Assembly (NCBI GenBank): GCA_030035585.1
Contig: CM057482.1
Location: 41,087,501-41,151,500 of the forward strand
Length of the DNA: 64,000 nt
Reading direction: 5' to 3'
Origin: Dugong dugon
Taxonomy: Eukaryota; Chordata; Mammalia; Sirenia; Dugongidae
A program made the position numbers and the translations under genes. Below are positions 22,601 to 34,630 of this stretch, piece by piece (the first letter of the stretch is position 1; each line of letters begins with the position of its first letter). A model generated the notes under the pieces. The model did not search any database. It was not told the origin of the DNA and worked only from the letters and a program-made list of their open reading frames with translations.

Positions 22601-25539
22601 AGGAATAATTTCTTTGATTTTCATTCTCTTTGATTACTAATGAGGTGGTCCTTTTGTTTGACTTTTGCTTATCTATTTTGCTTCCTCTCTTTTAAATATT
22701 TGGTTCCGCTTTTATTTAATTATTGAGATAGCTCTGAAGTCAACATATGATAAATAGAATAGAACCTTCCTACCCATGTCTCTTTCATGGTGTTAAATTT
22801 TAAACCAGAGTGGTAAACTCTAGTTAAAATGTTTGCAATAAGCATAGCATGAATCCAGGACAAAATTGGACTAGATTGCAGTTTGAAATAACTGATTGAA
22901 TTTTGGTTCCCAGTAAGCTTCTGCTTTCCCTGCATTGTGACATATAAAATGATATTATCATCTTCGAAATTACCCCATAAATTTAAGGTACTTTACTACC
23001 AATTATATTCTCTCATTAAGAAACTCAGACTCTTTGATCCTTGCACTAGCTTTCTTTCTAGTCTGAAAATTTGTGTTGTTTTCTTAAGCTGCGATTTGGT
23101 CGTTTAAAAATGCCTTCTTGCGTTCCTGCACCTTCTGCAAGTGCAGCAGGGCCCAGTAAATAAAGTAACATTCCATGTCCCTTTTAGCAAAAGCTATATA
23201 TCTGTTCAGACTTGTAATTTGCTCCGTTTATATCCTTTGCCCTTGAACTCTGGTTATTAACGCAATGTTTCTCCAAATGACGCCATATAACTCTGCTCCG
23301 AGCACATTCCAGGTGACACCACGCAAACATTCGAAGGGCCAGGGCCAGCTGAGGAAGGGAAAAAAAGAAGGTTGAATTGTGGGAGTTGCAGTGCATTACT
23401 CAAAATGGAGCGGCTGTAAAACTACGACTGTTAATATTCAAATTGCAACAAGGCCAGAGCTAGAGTTTGACTGCTCATCGTCCGAGGTCTGCTTGGAAAG
23501 CAATTTAGAAAAGCCGCTTTGATTAAAAAAGAAACAACTCCAACACTGCTCACCAGAAATGAACTAAAACCTGTGAAAGGTTTTGAGACAGGTGTCCTTA
23601 TTACAAACCTTAAAATAATGATTTCTAATCGGGTTGGGGGAGGTGGTTTGTTCAGTTATAAAATGCAGGTTGTATGTGTAGAAGAAGTATAGACCAAACT
23701 CCTGTGTGCACCTGGTAATGAATTATACCAATTTTGATTCTAAATAGTTTACATTGTCTAGTATATTTTATATAAGACAATTGGGCATTGACTAGGGTTT
23801 CCTACTGTCTTCATTTTACAAATAAAAATCCACTAATTAATATTGTGTGAAATTTTGAACAGGGAATGGGGCCAGTCTCCCTTTACAATATCTGTGAAGG
23901 GAATGCACTGATCAGCCAAATTAATAATTTCGGTACGATCACAGAGGCTGGGTTCAACCTACTTTGGAGAGGAAATTGTTCTCTCACATTTTTGAAAAGG
24001 GCGTTAACAAACGAGTCCCTTACTTTTGAAATGAGACAGTCAGATATTTGCGATCATCTGTCCAAGCCTGGTCACGTCAGTCTGTTTCAAAATGTTATGT
24101 TTGTTTCACGATGATGTTTAAAAAAAGCTTATTCTCTCAAAGCTCTTCATTTTAACAAATTTACATTGAAGTGGCTTTACAGCAAAAGCCTTTTGTTTGT
24201 TTTGGCGTGTTTTGCCTTGACGCAAATTGTTCATAGCGGTGATATTGAATTTGTGCATTTCCTCCCCAAAATTCTAGGCTATGCATAATGCCATTCTTGC
24301 AAAATGTTGATGGGGATGGGAAAAAAATAATACGCCATCAAATATCGGATTTTATGCTGAATGTAAGCTACCGTGAAAACTCTGGGCACATGTCAGTATT
24401 CTCAGTACTACAGTGCTCTGTGCCTTATTAAAGAAGTAAAGAAATACTTCTAGCTGCTCCAGTTGAGTACGCCATTATTTTATGAGACACAGAACAAAAC
24501 TGGAGTACATTTGCATGTGCAAACACACAGAAATGAATAGTTCCAGTAGAAAATAAATAAGTGATAGGTTCCCAAGAACATCAAACACATTCTTGTTCTA
24601 TAATGTTAGCTGCCCCCATTTGGGTATCATTTCCAGAGGAAAATGAATTCTAGTTCCAAGTAAGATGTATTTAGAATACTTTGGAAAACATTCTTCTTAT
24701 GACTATGGAGTTGTTTTCTTCTTACCCGCTCTCTAATCAACTGCACAAAATTAAAGATGGTTTGTGGGATTAATGAGACCAATCTAGAAGTCTAAATTTG
24801 GCGATACTCTGGCTAAAATATAGGTAAGGGAATTAAAGAAAAAATTCTGACGATTCCAGGATCTCATACATACTGGATGAGCAGACTCATGAGGTTACAT
24901 CATTCATCTCTGAATCCCCGCTCGGTGAACAACTGATGAGCGTCCCTGATCTAGTTATTGAATTAAATGCATAAGTGGATGCAGTTGAACGTTTGTTATG
25001 GTCCATCATTTTATTGAAATGTAACGGGACAACGGGCTTTATAATATTAAGTGATTTTAATTAAAGTAGATCTTATATTATGGTTTCTTATTCCTAAAAA
25101 CTCAGAATGTTCCTTTTTACATATTTCATTAAGAAAATGAGGATCTCATTAGGCTGGTTAAAACTGAGTTTGAACAACATCGGCTCCTACGTTCTCTGAC
25201 ATTATCTGGGCTAAAATTGCTAACATGCACGCGACAATAAAACTGTGTATGGTGTTGGATGTAGATTTTCTAACCTTAGAGATAAACAACTGAGAAGGGG
25301 AGCTATATTATTTGGTAGAAAGAGTGTGATTTGTCCTTGATAGAACGTGAGCATGGCCTATTAAAAATTCTGAATGCCTGAACTTTGCTGATTGTCCACA
25401 GTTCAAAGTTGGAATTGTTACCTCTAAAGGAAAACTTGTGAGTGGTTTCCTAAATAAAATACATTATACACAATGCCGATGATAAGTTGTATTGTTATAC
25501 CAACCATAGTTGCAAATATTTAGATCCAAAATGTTAAGA
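19633..25539. other. 5.9 kb repeat-poor block, candidate regulatory domain
   Basis: I can recognise no SINE, LINE or LTR here, although the flanks average roughly one insertion per 1-2 kb. It contains a CpG island (20500-20960). It also holds AT-rich, homeodomain-site-rich stretches such as 24900-25260 (GATTTTAATTAAAG, TTATTGAATTAAATGC) and 24230-24480. No exon with coding character was found. Exclusion of insertions is typical of conserved regulatory sequence near developmental genes, but conservation itself cannot be seen from one sequence. Confidence 0.45.
20500..20960. promoter_or_regulatory. Small CpG island, possible promoter
   Basis: About 37 CpGs in 440 bp, with G+C well above the AT-rich surroundings. 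It carries an inverted CCAAT box (GATTGG, about 20794-20799), a GC box (GGGCGG, 20827-20832) and a (CGG)-rich run next to the CCAAT box. No transcript direction can be fixed. The 211-codon minus-strand frame and the shorter plus-strand frames here arise because GC-rich DNA has few stops; they overlap in several phases and have no domain. Confidence 0.6.
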
Positions 25540-25949
25540 AAAATACCCATCCTTGATTCTGCTCCTCGTTCCATTTCCCTTTCCCTAAAGGCAACCACTT
25601 CCAGCATTTTTCTGTATTCTTTCAGGATTCACTTCCCTATCTGTAAGTAACATGCTGATATTGTAACTTCTTAACAACTTCCTTCTCTTCTTCTCAGTCT
25701 TACTATTCTTCTTACTTTAGTTTAGTCGTTATCTATTGACTTTTCACTAAAGAGGACAATAATGACCTGTCTCTCTTTTCTATCTCTGCTCAAAACTATA
25801 CCTAGGCTCTTATTTTCTAAATACAGTTTTATTGTAATGTTTGCTAAATTGATATTCTGAGTTTATTCTCATTAATAGATGCTAGTCAGGGACGTGCTAG
25901 GGAGTAAACAGCAATTCTAGTGTGTGTGTGAAATTTCTGTTTACTCTGG
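25540..25949 (-). mobile_element. Old L1-like repeat, left piece
   Basis: 'ccctaaaggcaaccacttcc' followed by 'ctgtattctttcagg' resembles the reverse complement of an old L1 3' UTR. It appears to continue after the LTR/RTE nest at 27449. The assignment is by eye and tentative. Confidence 0.4.
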
Positions 25950-26390
25950 TGTTATGGGTTGAACTGTGCCCCCTCCCCCAAAAAAATGTATGTCACCTCG
26001 ACTAGTGCATGATTCCGAGTATTGTGCAATTGTCCACCATTTTGTCATCTGATGTGATTTTCCTATGCACCGTAAATCCTACCTCTACAATGTTAGTGAA
26101 GTGCGATTAGCAGCAGTTATGTTAATGGGGCAGAACTCAATCTACAAGATTAGGTTGTGGGTTAAATCAATCTCTTTTGAGATATAAAAGAGAGAAGGGA
26201 GCAGAGAGACATGGGGACCCCATACCACCACAAAACAAGGGTAGGAAGCAAGCACTTCCTTTGGACCCGGGGTCCCAGTGCTGAGAAGCTCCTAGATCGG
26301 GGGAAGGCTGATGACAAAGGACCTTCCCCCAGAGCCAACAGAGAAAGAAAAACTTCCCCCGGAGCTGACACCTTGAGTTCGGACTTCTAG
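25950..26390 (+). mobile_element. MaLR-like LTR, left part, split by RTE
   Basis: It begins TGTTATGGGTTGAACTGTGC and follows the other copies through 'gatgtgattttcctatgcac', 'cctttggacccggggtccc' and 'gaaggctgatgacaaaggac', to 'gttcggacttctag'. The remainder (AATAAA-equivalent end) lies at 27360-27448. Outer flanks TCTGG (25945-25949) and GCTGG (27449-27453) fit a 5-bp target duplication with one mismatch. Confidence 0.8.
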
Positions 26391-27359
26391 ATCAAGAGGT
26401 AGTTGTTTAAACAAAACAAGAGGATACTGTGTAGTTTAAACTCAGGAAAGGTGTGCATCAGGGTTTATCATTTCCACATACTTATTCAGTGTCTATGCTG
26501 AGCAAATAATCCGAGAAGCTGGACTATATGAAGAAGAATGGGACATCACAATCAAAGGAAGACTCATTAACAACCTGCATTATGGAGATGACACAACCTT
26601 CCTTGCTGAAAGTGAAGAGGACTTGAAGCACTTACTGATGAAAATCAAAGACCACAACCTACAGTATGGATTACACCTCAAAATAAAGAAAACAAATATC
26701 CTCACAACTGGACCAATAAGCAACACCATGATAAATGGAGAAAAGATTGAAGTTGTCAAGGATTTCATTTTACTTGGATCCACAATCAATGCCAATGGAG
26801 GCAGCAGTCAAGAAATCAAACGATGTATTACATCGGGCAAATCTGCTGCAAAAGATCTCTTTAAAGTGCTAAAAAGCAAAGATGTAACCTTGAAGACTAA
26901 GGTGCGCCTGACTCAAACCATGGTGTTTTGAATCACCTCATATACGTGCGAAAGCTGGACAATGAACAAGGAAGACCGAAGAAGAACTGACACCTTTAAA
27001 TTGCGGTGTCGGTGAAAAATATTGAATACACCATGGACTACCAAAAGAACGAACAGATCTGCCTTGGAAGAAGTACAGCCAGAATGCTCCTTAGAAGCAA
27101 GGATGGCGAGACTATGCCTCACATACTTTGGACTTGTTATCAGGAGGGACCAGTCCCTAGAGAAGGACATCATGCTTGGGAAAGTAGAGGGTCAGTGAAA
27201 AAGAGGAAGATCTTCAATGAGAAAGATTGAGACAACGGCTGCAACAATGGGCTCAAGCATAACAATGACTGTATGGTGCAGGATCGGGCAGTGTTTCGTT
27301 CTGCTGTGCATAGGGTCGCTAAGGGTCGGAACCAACTTGATGGCACCTAACAACAACAG
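26391..27359 (+). mobile_element. RTE (BovB-like) LINE, 5' truncated, inserted in LTR
   Basis: It carries the end of the reverse-transcriptase coding region and the 3' end. The latter reads 'gttatcaggagggaccag', 'gggctcaagcataacaatg', 'ttcgttctgctgtgcatagg' and 'atggcacctaacaacaac'. The LTR resumes at the next base (CCTCCTGGACTGTGAG). No clear target duplication is seen. This lineage's RTE probably supplies the enzyme for AfroSINE movement, since the tails are shared (inference). Confidence 0.9.
26437..27130 (+). pseudogene. RTE reverse transcriptase, broken fragment
   Basis: The fragment encodes the part of a BovB/RTE reverse transcriptase around the catalytic site. Codons at 26581-26592 read YGDD, in place of the usual xADD-type motif, followed by TTFLAE. 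Downstream residues (KIKKTNIL, FILLGS, LKSKD, LTQTMVF) follow the family order. The frame is closed by TGA at 26929-26931, where the copy at 53101 has TCA. A second in-frame TGA at 27013-27015 lies where the other copy has CAA. The 5' endonuclease domain is absent. The element cannot make enzyme, and the breaks look like ordinary neutral decay. Confidence 0.88.
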
Positions 27360-27448
27360 CCTCCTGGACTGTGAGAGAGTGGATCGCTGTTTGCTGAAGC
27401 CATTCCCTTGTTGTATTTCTGTTACGGCAGCACTAGATGACTAAGACA
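27360..27448 (+). mobile_element. MaLR-like LTR, right part
   Basis: It completes the LTR of 25950-26390: 'ctggactgtgagagagtgg', 'gaagccattcccttgttg', 'tctgttacggcagcac', ending GATGACTAAGACA. Confidence 0.85.
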
Positions 27449-28760
27449 GCTGGTGTTAACAATTGTTTTGTTTTGTTTGTTTATGTATGCACTTTTTGCT
27501 CAGCTTTCTAGGTAGTTATCACTAAGTCATCACAACTGTCTGCCAATCTCCAACTCTCCTCTCATGACATTCTTATACTTCAGTTACTCTACCAAAATTT
27601 TCTTCTTCAAAAAAACTTTCTAGAGCTTTCTGGTCTACCTCAGCCTGAGCGGTTTGCCCTCTGTGTCTCAGAATAGTCACAGCTGTTATTCTGGGCTCTG
27701 TTTTCATGATCATCCTGCAGCTACCCTTCAGCTCTCTCCTGTGTTGGCTCTCCCACTTTCTGTACGCCATGTCTTTCTCTTTCATGGTTTATTCCCTCAT
27801 ATGCAGAGCCCGTCCGCTGGTGGCTGATGGCGAAAAGGTAGAGGAGACTTCACAGTCTGAAAATGTTCATTCTTTACAACCAGTTTACTGGTAGTTTGGC
27901 ATGGACTAGAATGGAAACTGTGCCTTCTGAGTTCTGCAGGCATTTCTTCATTTCGTTGTTGCTGTTGAGAAGTCTGAATCTATACTAATTCTTATCATTT
28001 TAATGCGATTTTATCACATCTATCTGGAAGTTTATGAGATATAATTTTTCACTAAGATGGTGAGAGTCTGTTTTCATTCATGTGCTATCATTAAGGAATA
28101 TGAAAAACCATGTCCTTAAGTTCTGGGAAATTTTCTTGAATTAATTCTTTGATAATTACTTACTTTATGTTGTCTGATTCATCAACTGAGTTTTGCTATC
28201 ATATTTTTAATTTCTACGACCTGTGATGATTTTGTTGGGTTCGTTCTCCGTTTCTATAACACCTTGTACAATTTCATCTCTTTGCTATCTTCTCTTGTCT
28301 CTCTGAGTACATGAATGGTGATAATTTTATATTTCTCTTCCTTATATAGTCTTCTCCTTTCAAGTATTTGTGCTTTCATTTGTTTCAGTCTCCAGTTTTC
28401 ATGTAAAAAGCTTTCTTAGAATGTCAAGTAATCCTTGGTCATTTGCTCAAATCTAAAAGAAGAGGATTAGAAGGTGATCAGCTGCTCAGAGTATATGGAT
28501 GGACCTTATGTCTCATTGTAGGGCTTAGATCTCTGAGCCATTTTATTGATGAACTCCAGTATACACCTAACCCTCCGATTTCCTGAGAAGTGTAAAGGTT
28601 GGCCACCAGTGCTTTGCTTTTCAATGAGGGAAGACGTTTGTTTTTTGGTGTTTACTGTACTAATGATCACTCAGTCTTCCTATGAAACAGATGTCTTCTG
28701 TTTTATCTTTTCCAGAGAATAATTTTTTCAGTTTTCTAATGGGATGGGTGAGGAACTGTT
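27449..28760 (-). mobile_element. Old L1-like repeat, right piece
   Basis: 'gtagaggagacttcacagtc', 'ttgttgctgttgagaagtct', 'gttctgggaaattttcttg' and 'aattaattctttgataatt' recur in a well-known old dispersed mammalian repeat read in this orientation. I think it is LINE-derived but cannot name the subfamily. Frames here (for example 27706-27894) are shadows. Confidence 0.4.
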
Positions 28761-30374
28761 TCCTGTAGCTTTGAGGGACAAATGGGATCTGGAGTTCTAA
28801 CAGCTCCTTAAATGACTTTTAACCTAACATTCTTATTTAATTGATTCCCTTCAGCTGCCACTTTCAGAGGTACCTGGTGCCATCACTTTCCAATGTTGTT
28901 GGTTTTCCCCACTGCTACCTTAGGACGTGGTGTTCTCAGTTCTGCCAAAACGGTTACCACTTGTGCTTCTGTTTTCCAGCTTTTATTTTTTTGTTTGTTT
29001 GTTTTTGTTTTCTTTTTTTCCTCCCTGGAAAGTATGCCCTGAAAAAACAAATCCCTTCAGTTTTATTTTAGTAGTTTTCAAATAGCAATGATATTAGATA
29101 TATCTGTGTTTAGTCTATCATCTTTATCTGGAAGTCAGTTATATATTTTTTTAATAGATGAGAATATTATTAGAATAAACTACTAAAATGGAAAGGAAAG
29201 GCATATTGCTCAAAAGAGTAGTTCGATTAGATTATTTGTGGCCAAAAATCACTTTAAAGTTTTCGGTAATTTTAGTTAGGAATAATAAAGTACAATATAA
29301 TACTTCCGTTTTCTAGAAGGTGCTCATATTGCATATCGCAAGTCCTAGTGTTTCCTTAAGATTATTTCAATATTTAGATTGTTTGAATCATATTTTTAAA
29401 GTAACATATAATTAATTATTTTAACAATTGGTTTACCCCAACATTAATGAAGAGCGGCTGACTATAAAGGGAAACAGGCAGTATATACGACACTGAATTG
29501 AGTTCTTCATTGGCCAACAAAGCAAAAGGTACCATACATTAAAGAAGATTAATCTTTATTGTGAGATTATTGAAAGGTATAAATTAAAATATGAGAAATA
29601 TATTATAGAGAAGTTATATTCAAAGATGTAAGATTTAATTAAAAGAAGTTATTCCAAATTCTACTTGCATATACAAACTCTCGTAAACTGAGCGCTAGAT
29701 CTTAAATAGAATTTCACAAAACCTTAAGATAAAGTCTACTACTCAGCATCAAAATATTGAGGGAGCTATTCTTCTAAATACACGATGCTTTACATTTTAT
29801 TTTAGTGAAACTTTACCTTTACAGTGGTTTATTGAATTAACCTCAATAAATTCTAATTAACAATAAAACTAATAGATACCTAAGAAGTCTTCATAATATC
29901 ATTGCTTCCAAGAGTTGTATGTAATATACTAAAAATCAGAGTGGATATAAAGTAAGATTTTTAAAAAATATTACCAACTTTAATATTATTCTCATAAGCT
30001 TCACAAGTCCAGTGCAATATATTTCAGGCCTGTGAAGGTCAATACAAAATGACAGATCGAACTAATGTATGTGACTTGGAAAAGTCATTTTTGGGCAAGC
30101 TGTTTTTTCAAGACTTAAATTAAATTAAAGCATACCTAGCGTCATTTTTTTTTTTTTTTAAACTGGATTGTGGCCTCATTTTCCAAAGAATATCACTTTT
30201 ATCCCTGGTTGTCAAATAGACATTACCATTGTGAGGCTGAGCTTGATGGTATGCGACACGTACTGATGAAGTGTTGGCCCTGTTCCTTGAAGAAATGATT
30301 TTTTATCATTGGAAAAAAAAATGCCAAGGGTTTTTCTTGTAATTTGAGACTGCTTCCTGAGGTTGTAATTGATA
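28761..30374. other. AT-rich unique DNA
   Basis: No repeat family is recognised. T-rich runs lie at 28985-29020 and 30146-30160. The 29200-30100 part is AT-rich, repeat-free and without coding frames. Confidence 0.5.
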
Positions 30375-30620
30375 GCAGGAATATGTGCTAGTGGTTATGA
30401 ACACTGATTTGGGTCAGACACGGCTGGGTTCAAATCCCATATCTGCAATTTGTTAGCAAGCTACTTAAATTCTCTGTGTAATCAGTTTCCTCATATGTGC
30501 AATGGGGAAAATAACTGGGTGATTTTCAGAATTCAAGGAGGCACATAGCACAGTGCCTGGCTCAGAGGGATCACTCACATAATCTAGGGTTCAAGGTTGT
30601 TATTATGATCTTATTGTTGT
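30375..30620 (+). repeat. MIR
   Basis: Near full-length order: 'gtgctagtggttatgaacac', 'ggctgggttcaaatccc', 'agctacttaaattctctgtg', 'cagtttcctcatatgtgc', 'gcacatagcacagtgcctgg' and a 3' 'ttgttattatgatcttattg'. The B box is visible as GGTTCAAATCC. Confidence 0.93.
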
Positions 30621-31354
30621 TCCCAGGGCTGTATGATCATCAACATCATCAACTTTTCTACCAACTGACATTATAATTTTACTACCCTTACTTTTGTACA
30701 CTAGTAACATTAGAAGTCAAGACATTGAAACGACATGTTTTTTAACAGCATCAAACTGGTTCTCTTTGCATAATCCTCGAGAGTTTGGGAACCCAGCCCA
30801 ATCTATGGCCCTCAACACCTGTGCATGGGCACTTCCCAAGCAGGCAAATCTCAGTGCCATGAGTTTTTTTATGGATAAATCTGGTATAGAGCTGAGCCCT
30901 TTCCCTTTACCCTTGCCAGTTAATTCCATTTCTCCTCTTCTTTACAGGGTCTGCCATCATTGCTTCTGAGGAGAAACCACCTAGACTACAGTGTTGCAGC
31001 TCTAGCTTGCTGGACATGGCTGCTTAAGGCAGTCCCACTGTACCCTCAGGGCGCTTGTCATATGTCCCCTCACTGAGGGAGTCACAAGGAGATAGATGGG
31101 CTGAATCTAATCCACCAGACCAGCCTCTTTCAGCCATACTTCTTCAGGCTTTCTCTATGCTTATGAGGCACAAAATAAAGGGAAATTTTGGTAATGTGTT
31201 ACTAGTTTATTTTTACTTTATTAGTTTTTAGAATAAAAAATTGGTTCCCTAGCAACCTTCAAAAGTGATCAGTGAGATTTCTTATTTTTAAGTGTTCTGT
31301 TCGTGTGTCACTATGTTCTCATTACCACCCATCTGTCAGTTTGTCATACTGTGG
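30621..31354. other. Unique non-coding DNA
   Basis: Frames of 91 (plus) and 70 (minus) codons overlap at 30694-30969. There is no domain and no splice framing, so I judge them chance. Confidence 0.45.
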
Positions 31355-31772
31355 TGGTTTTCATGTTGCTGTGATGCTGGAAGCTATGCCACTGGTATTT
31401 CAAATACCAGCAAGTCACCCATGGTGGACAGGATTCAGCAGTGCTTCCAAACTAAGACAGACCAGAAAGAAAGGAATGGCAATCTCCTTCTGAAAAGTAG
31501 CCAGTGAAAACCTTATGGATCACAATAGAACATTGTCCAACTCATTTGCTTTGGGCACATCATCAAGAGAGACTGCTAAAGGAGGACATCACGTGTGGAG
31601 AAGTAGAAGGCCAACAAGAGTGTGGGAGACCCTCAGGGAGATGTATTTGCAGGATAGCCACAGCGATGGACTTAAACATACCAGCAATTGTGAGGATGAG
31701 GCAGGACCATACAATGTTTCATTCTGTTGTACGTAAGGTTGCATGAGTTGGAATTGACTTGACGGCAGCTGT
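31355..31772 (+). mobile_element. Internally deleted RTE-like element
   Basis: The left segment (to about 31547) reads 'tcatgttgctgtgatgctgg', 'ggtatttcaaataccagc', 'cagtgcttccaaactaagac' and 'cagtgaaaaccttatggatc'. The right segment, from 'ttgctttgggcacatcatc', is the RTE 3' end: 'gcaggaccatacaatgtttc', 'gagttggaattgacttgac', GGCAGCT. The coding middle is missing. The left segment matches the body of the tRNA-Gly-headed SINE. Confidence 0.75.
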
Positions 31773-32439
31773 CCATCGATGATCTCATAGATTTTTATAT
31801 ATTTGATGTTTCTAATGCAGTTATCACTCATTTAAAAATTATCACTCATGTACATAATAATGCATAATACAAATGTACAGTTTAATGAAAGTTAATGCAA
31901 ACGCCTTTGTATAGAACTTCGTCTACCACCCCAGACGTCTTCCCCAGACCCCTCTCTTACTTCCTGTGAGTAACCAAGAGTTTCACTTAATTTTATTCAT
32001 GCAGAAAAAAAAAAAAGCTAAATATAATTCAGGCTTTCAACCCTTCAGGTCCTGATATTTGAGTGTATCTTGTGTAGTATAAACACATAAGGGACTGGAG
32101 GGGGGCAGGACTTGTAGGAGCAGGCAGGTGTTCACATGTGTGCTGACCAGCTCTCCACGCCAGGGAAAGACCTAGGGGTTGGAAGAGAAGCTGAACAAGA
32201 CACAGCGCATGGATTAGAGCCAGCTCTTCCTCTGCTCCCAAGTTCTGGAGGAGAATATTTCAAATATCTTTTTGTTTATCTAACAGTGGTCATAGTAGAT
32301 AATTGTTATTTGTTGCATAGCCTTACTTGGAAAACTAAAATATTGACAATCAACTATATGTCAATTACTAATTATTTTGTCTTTCTTGTTATTGTTTATT
32401 TTACTGGACCAATTAAATCTCCAAGTCTGAGAGCCACTG
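31773..32439. other. Non-coding DNA with a possible old L1 piece
   Basis: 31835-32010 ('cctttgtatagaacttcgtc', 'accaccccagacgtcttcc') weakly resembles old L1 3' UTR on the minus strand. The rest is unassigned. Confidence 0.3.
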
Positions 32440-32645
32440 AATGAACACAGATTTATCATTCACCTGCTAAATGGTAGATGCCATGTTCAGAGAATACCAA
32501 AGAAATAGTCCTGCCCTTACAACACTTGTGGCTCCATGAGGGCAAGACATTCCATTTGTTCACTTTCCCTCTCTAACCCTAATGCAAGCACTGTACCTGC
32601 TACACAGTAGATAATGAAGGAACATTTGTGAATGGGAGAACAAAT
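32440..32645 (+). repeat. LINE-2/MIR-type 3' end
   Basis: 'ctccatgagggcaagacatt', 'ttgttcactttccctctc', 'gcactgtacctgctacacag' and 'gaaggaacatttgtgaatg' follow the L2 3' end order. The preceding 80 bp are MIR/L2-like. Confidence 0.65.
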
Positions 32646-32722
32646 GAAATTGTGTCACATTCTTCTGCTTCCCTCATCACTGTTGGGTATCAATTAACTT
32701 ATCTGTTAAGATAAAGTTTTCT

Positions 32723-34630
32723 AAAGAAATAAGGCAGAGCCCTAATACATGGCATAAACACAATATGAACCATAGGTAACAATGCACAAGCACCAGAAGA
32801 GAGACTAGATAAATGGGAGCTCCTAAAAATCAAACACTTATGCTCACCCAAAGACTTCACCAAAAGAGTAAAAAGATGACCTACAGACAGGGAAAAAATG
32901 TTTGGCTACAACAGATCCGATCAGCGTTTCATCCCTAAAGTCTATAAGATACTGCAAAACCTCAACAGCAAAAAGACAAATAACCCAATTAAAAAATGGG
33001 CAAAGGATATGAACAGGCACTTCACCAAAGAAGATATTCAGGCAGATAACAGACACATGAAGAAATGCTCACGATCATTAGCCATTAGAGAAATGCAGGT
33101 CAAAACTACAATGAGATATCATCTCACCCCAACAAGGTTAACATTAATCCAAAACACACAAAATAACAAATGCTGGAGAGTTTGTGGAGAGACTGGAACA
33201 TTTATACACTGTTGGTGGGAATGTAAAATGGTACAACCACTTTGGAAATCGATTTGGCGCTTCCTTAAAAAGCTAGAAATAGACGTACCATACAATCCAG
33301 CTATCCCGCTCCTTGGAATATATCCTAGAGAAACAAGAGCCGTCACACAAATAGATACATGCACACTCATGTTCATCGCAGCACTGTTCCCAATAGCCAA
33401 AAGATGGAAGCAACCTAACTGCCCATCGATGGATGAATGGATAATCAAACTATGGTATATCCACACAATGGAATATTACCCAACAGTAAAGAACAATGAT
33501 GAAGCTGTGAAACATTGTATAACTTGGTGGAAGCTAGAACTTATTATGCTGAGTGAATTTAGTCAGTCACAGAAGGACAAATACTGTATAAGACCACTAT
33601 TATAAGAACTCAAGAAAAGCTTTAAACACAGAAGAAAACATTCTTTGATGGTTACTGGGGTGGGGAGGGAGGGTGAGGGTTATTCCCTAACTAGATAGCA
33701 GATAAGAATCATCTTAAGTGAAGGGAAGGACAGCACACACTACAGGGGAAGCCAGAACAACTAAACTAAACCAAAGCTAAGAAGTTTCCTCAATACAATC
33801 AAATACTTTGAAAGACAGAGTAGCAGGGATGTGGGGTCTGGGGACCATGCTTTCAGGGGACATCTATGTCAATTGGCATAACAAAGCTTATTAAGAAAAT
33901 GTTCTGCATCCTACTTTGGTGAGTGGCATCTGGGGTCTTAAAGGCTTGCAAGTGGCCATCTAAGATGCATCAATTGGTCCCAACCACTTGGAGTAAAGGA
34001 GAACGAAGAACACCAACGACACAAGGAAAGTATTGGCCCAAGAGACAGAATGGGCCATGTAAACCAGAGACTTCATCAGCCTGAGACCAGAAGAACTAGA
34101 TGGTGCCCAGCTACCACCAATGAACGTCCTGACAGGGAACACAACAGAGGGTCCCTGATGGAGCAGTAGAATGATGGGATGCAGAACTCAAATTCTAGTA
34201 AGAAGACCAGACTTAATGGTCTGACTAAGACTGGAGGCACCCCGGAAAGCATGGCCCCTGGTCTCTCCATCACCCCAGAACTAAAACAATTTCCGAGGCC
34301 AACTCTTCAGACCGGGTTTGGACTGGACTGTGGGACATAAAGTGATACTCGTGAAGGATGAGCCTCTTAGACAAATAGATACAAGAGACCAAAGGGGCTG
34401 CTTCTGTCCAGAGGTGAGATGGGAAGGCAGAGAGAGTTAGGAGCTGGTTGAATGTTCATGGGGAATCAGGGGCCGAGGGGAAGAGTGTGCTGTTGCAGAA
34501 TTGGGTGAGCGGTTGGAGTCTCATAAGAACATATGTAAAAAAAAAATTCTGTGTGGGAGACTACCTTGAAATGTAAACTTCATTTAATTACAACAATTTA
34601 AAAAAAAAAAAAAAGAAAAGAAATAAGGCA
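32723..34630 (+). mobile_element. 5'-truncated LINE-1 with perfect target-site duplication
   Basis: The identical 14-mer AAAGAAATAAGGCA flanks the element at 32723-32736 and 34617-34630. The insert (32737-34616) holds the C-terminal part of ORF2, about 1 kb of 3' UTR and a poly(A) end (34600-34616). The perfect duplication and the long surviving frame mark it as the youngest LINE in the window. The nick context TTCT/AAAG fits the L1 endonuclease preference. Confidence 0.95.
32737..33605 (+). pseudogene. LINE-1 ORF2 C-terminal fragment
   Basis: A 235-codon open stretch (32898-33605) continues an upstream frame reading DKWELLKIKHLCSPKDF, closed at 'agatgacctac' by a TGA that replaces an expected Arg codon, probably by CpG decay. 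Residues such as [55 protein letters not shown] and SQSQKDKY are the standard L1 ORF2 C-terminal order. That region includes the Cys-rich segment. The endonuclease and reverse-transcriptase domains were lost by 5' truncation at insertion, so no activity is possible. The start at 32898 is only the first ATG after the stop. Confidence 0.95.

Noticed and set aside
32898..33605. 235-codon frame as a host gene
   Set aside because: The residues are the LINE-1 ORF2 C-terminus, and the element has a poly(A) end and target duplication.
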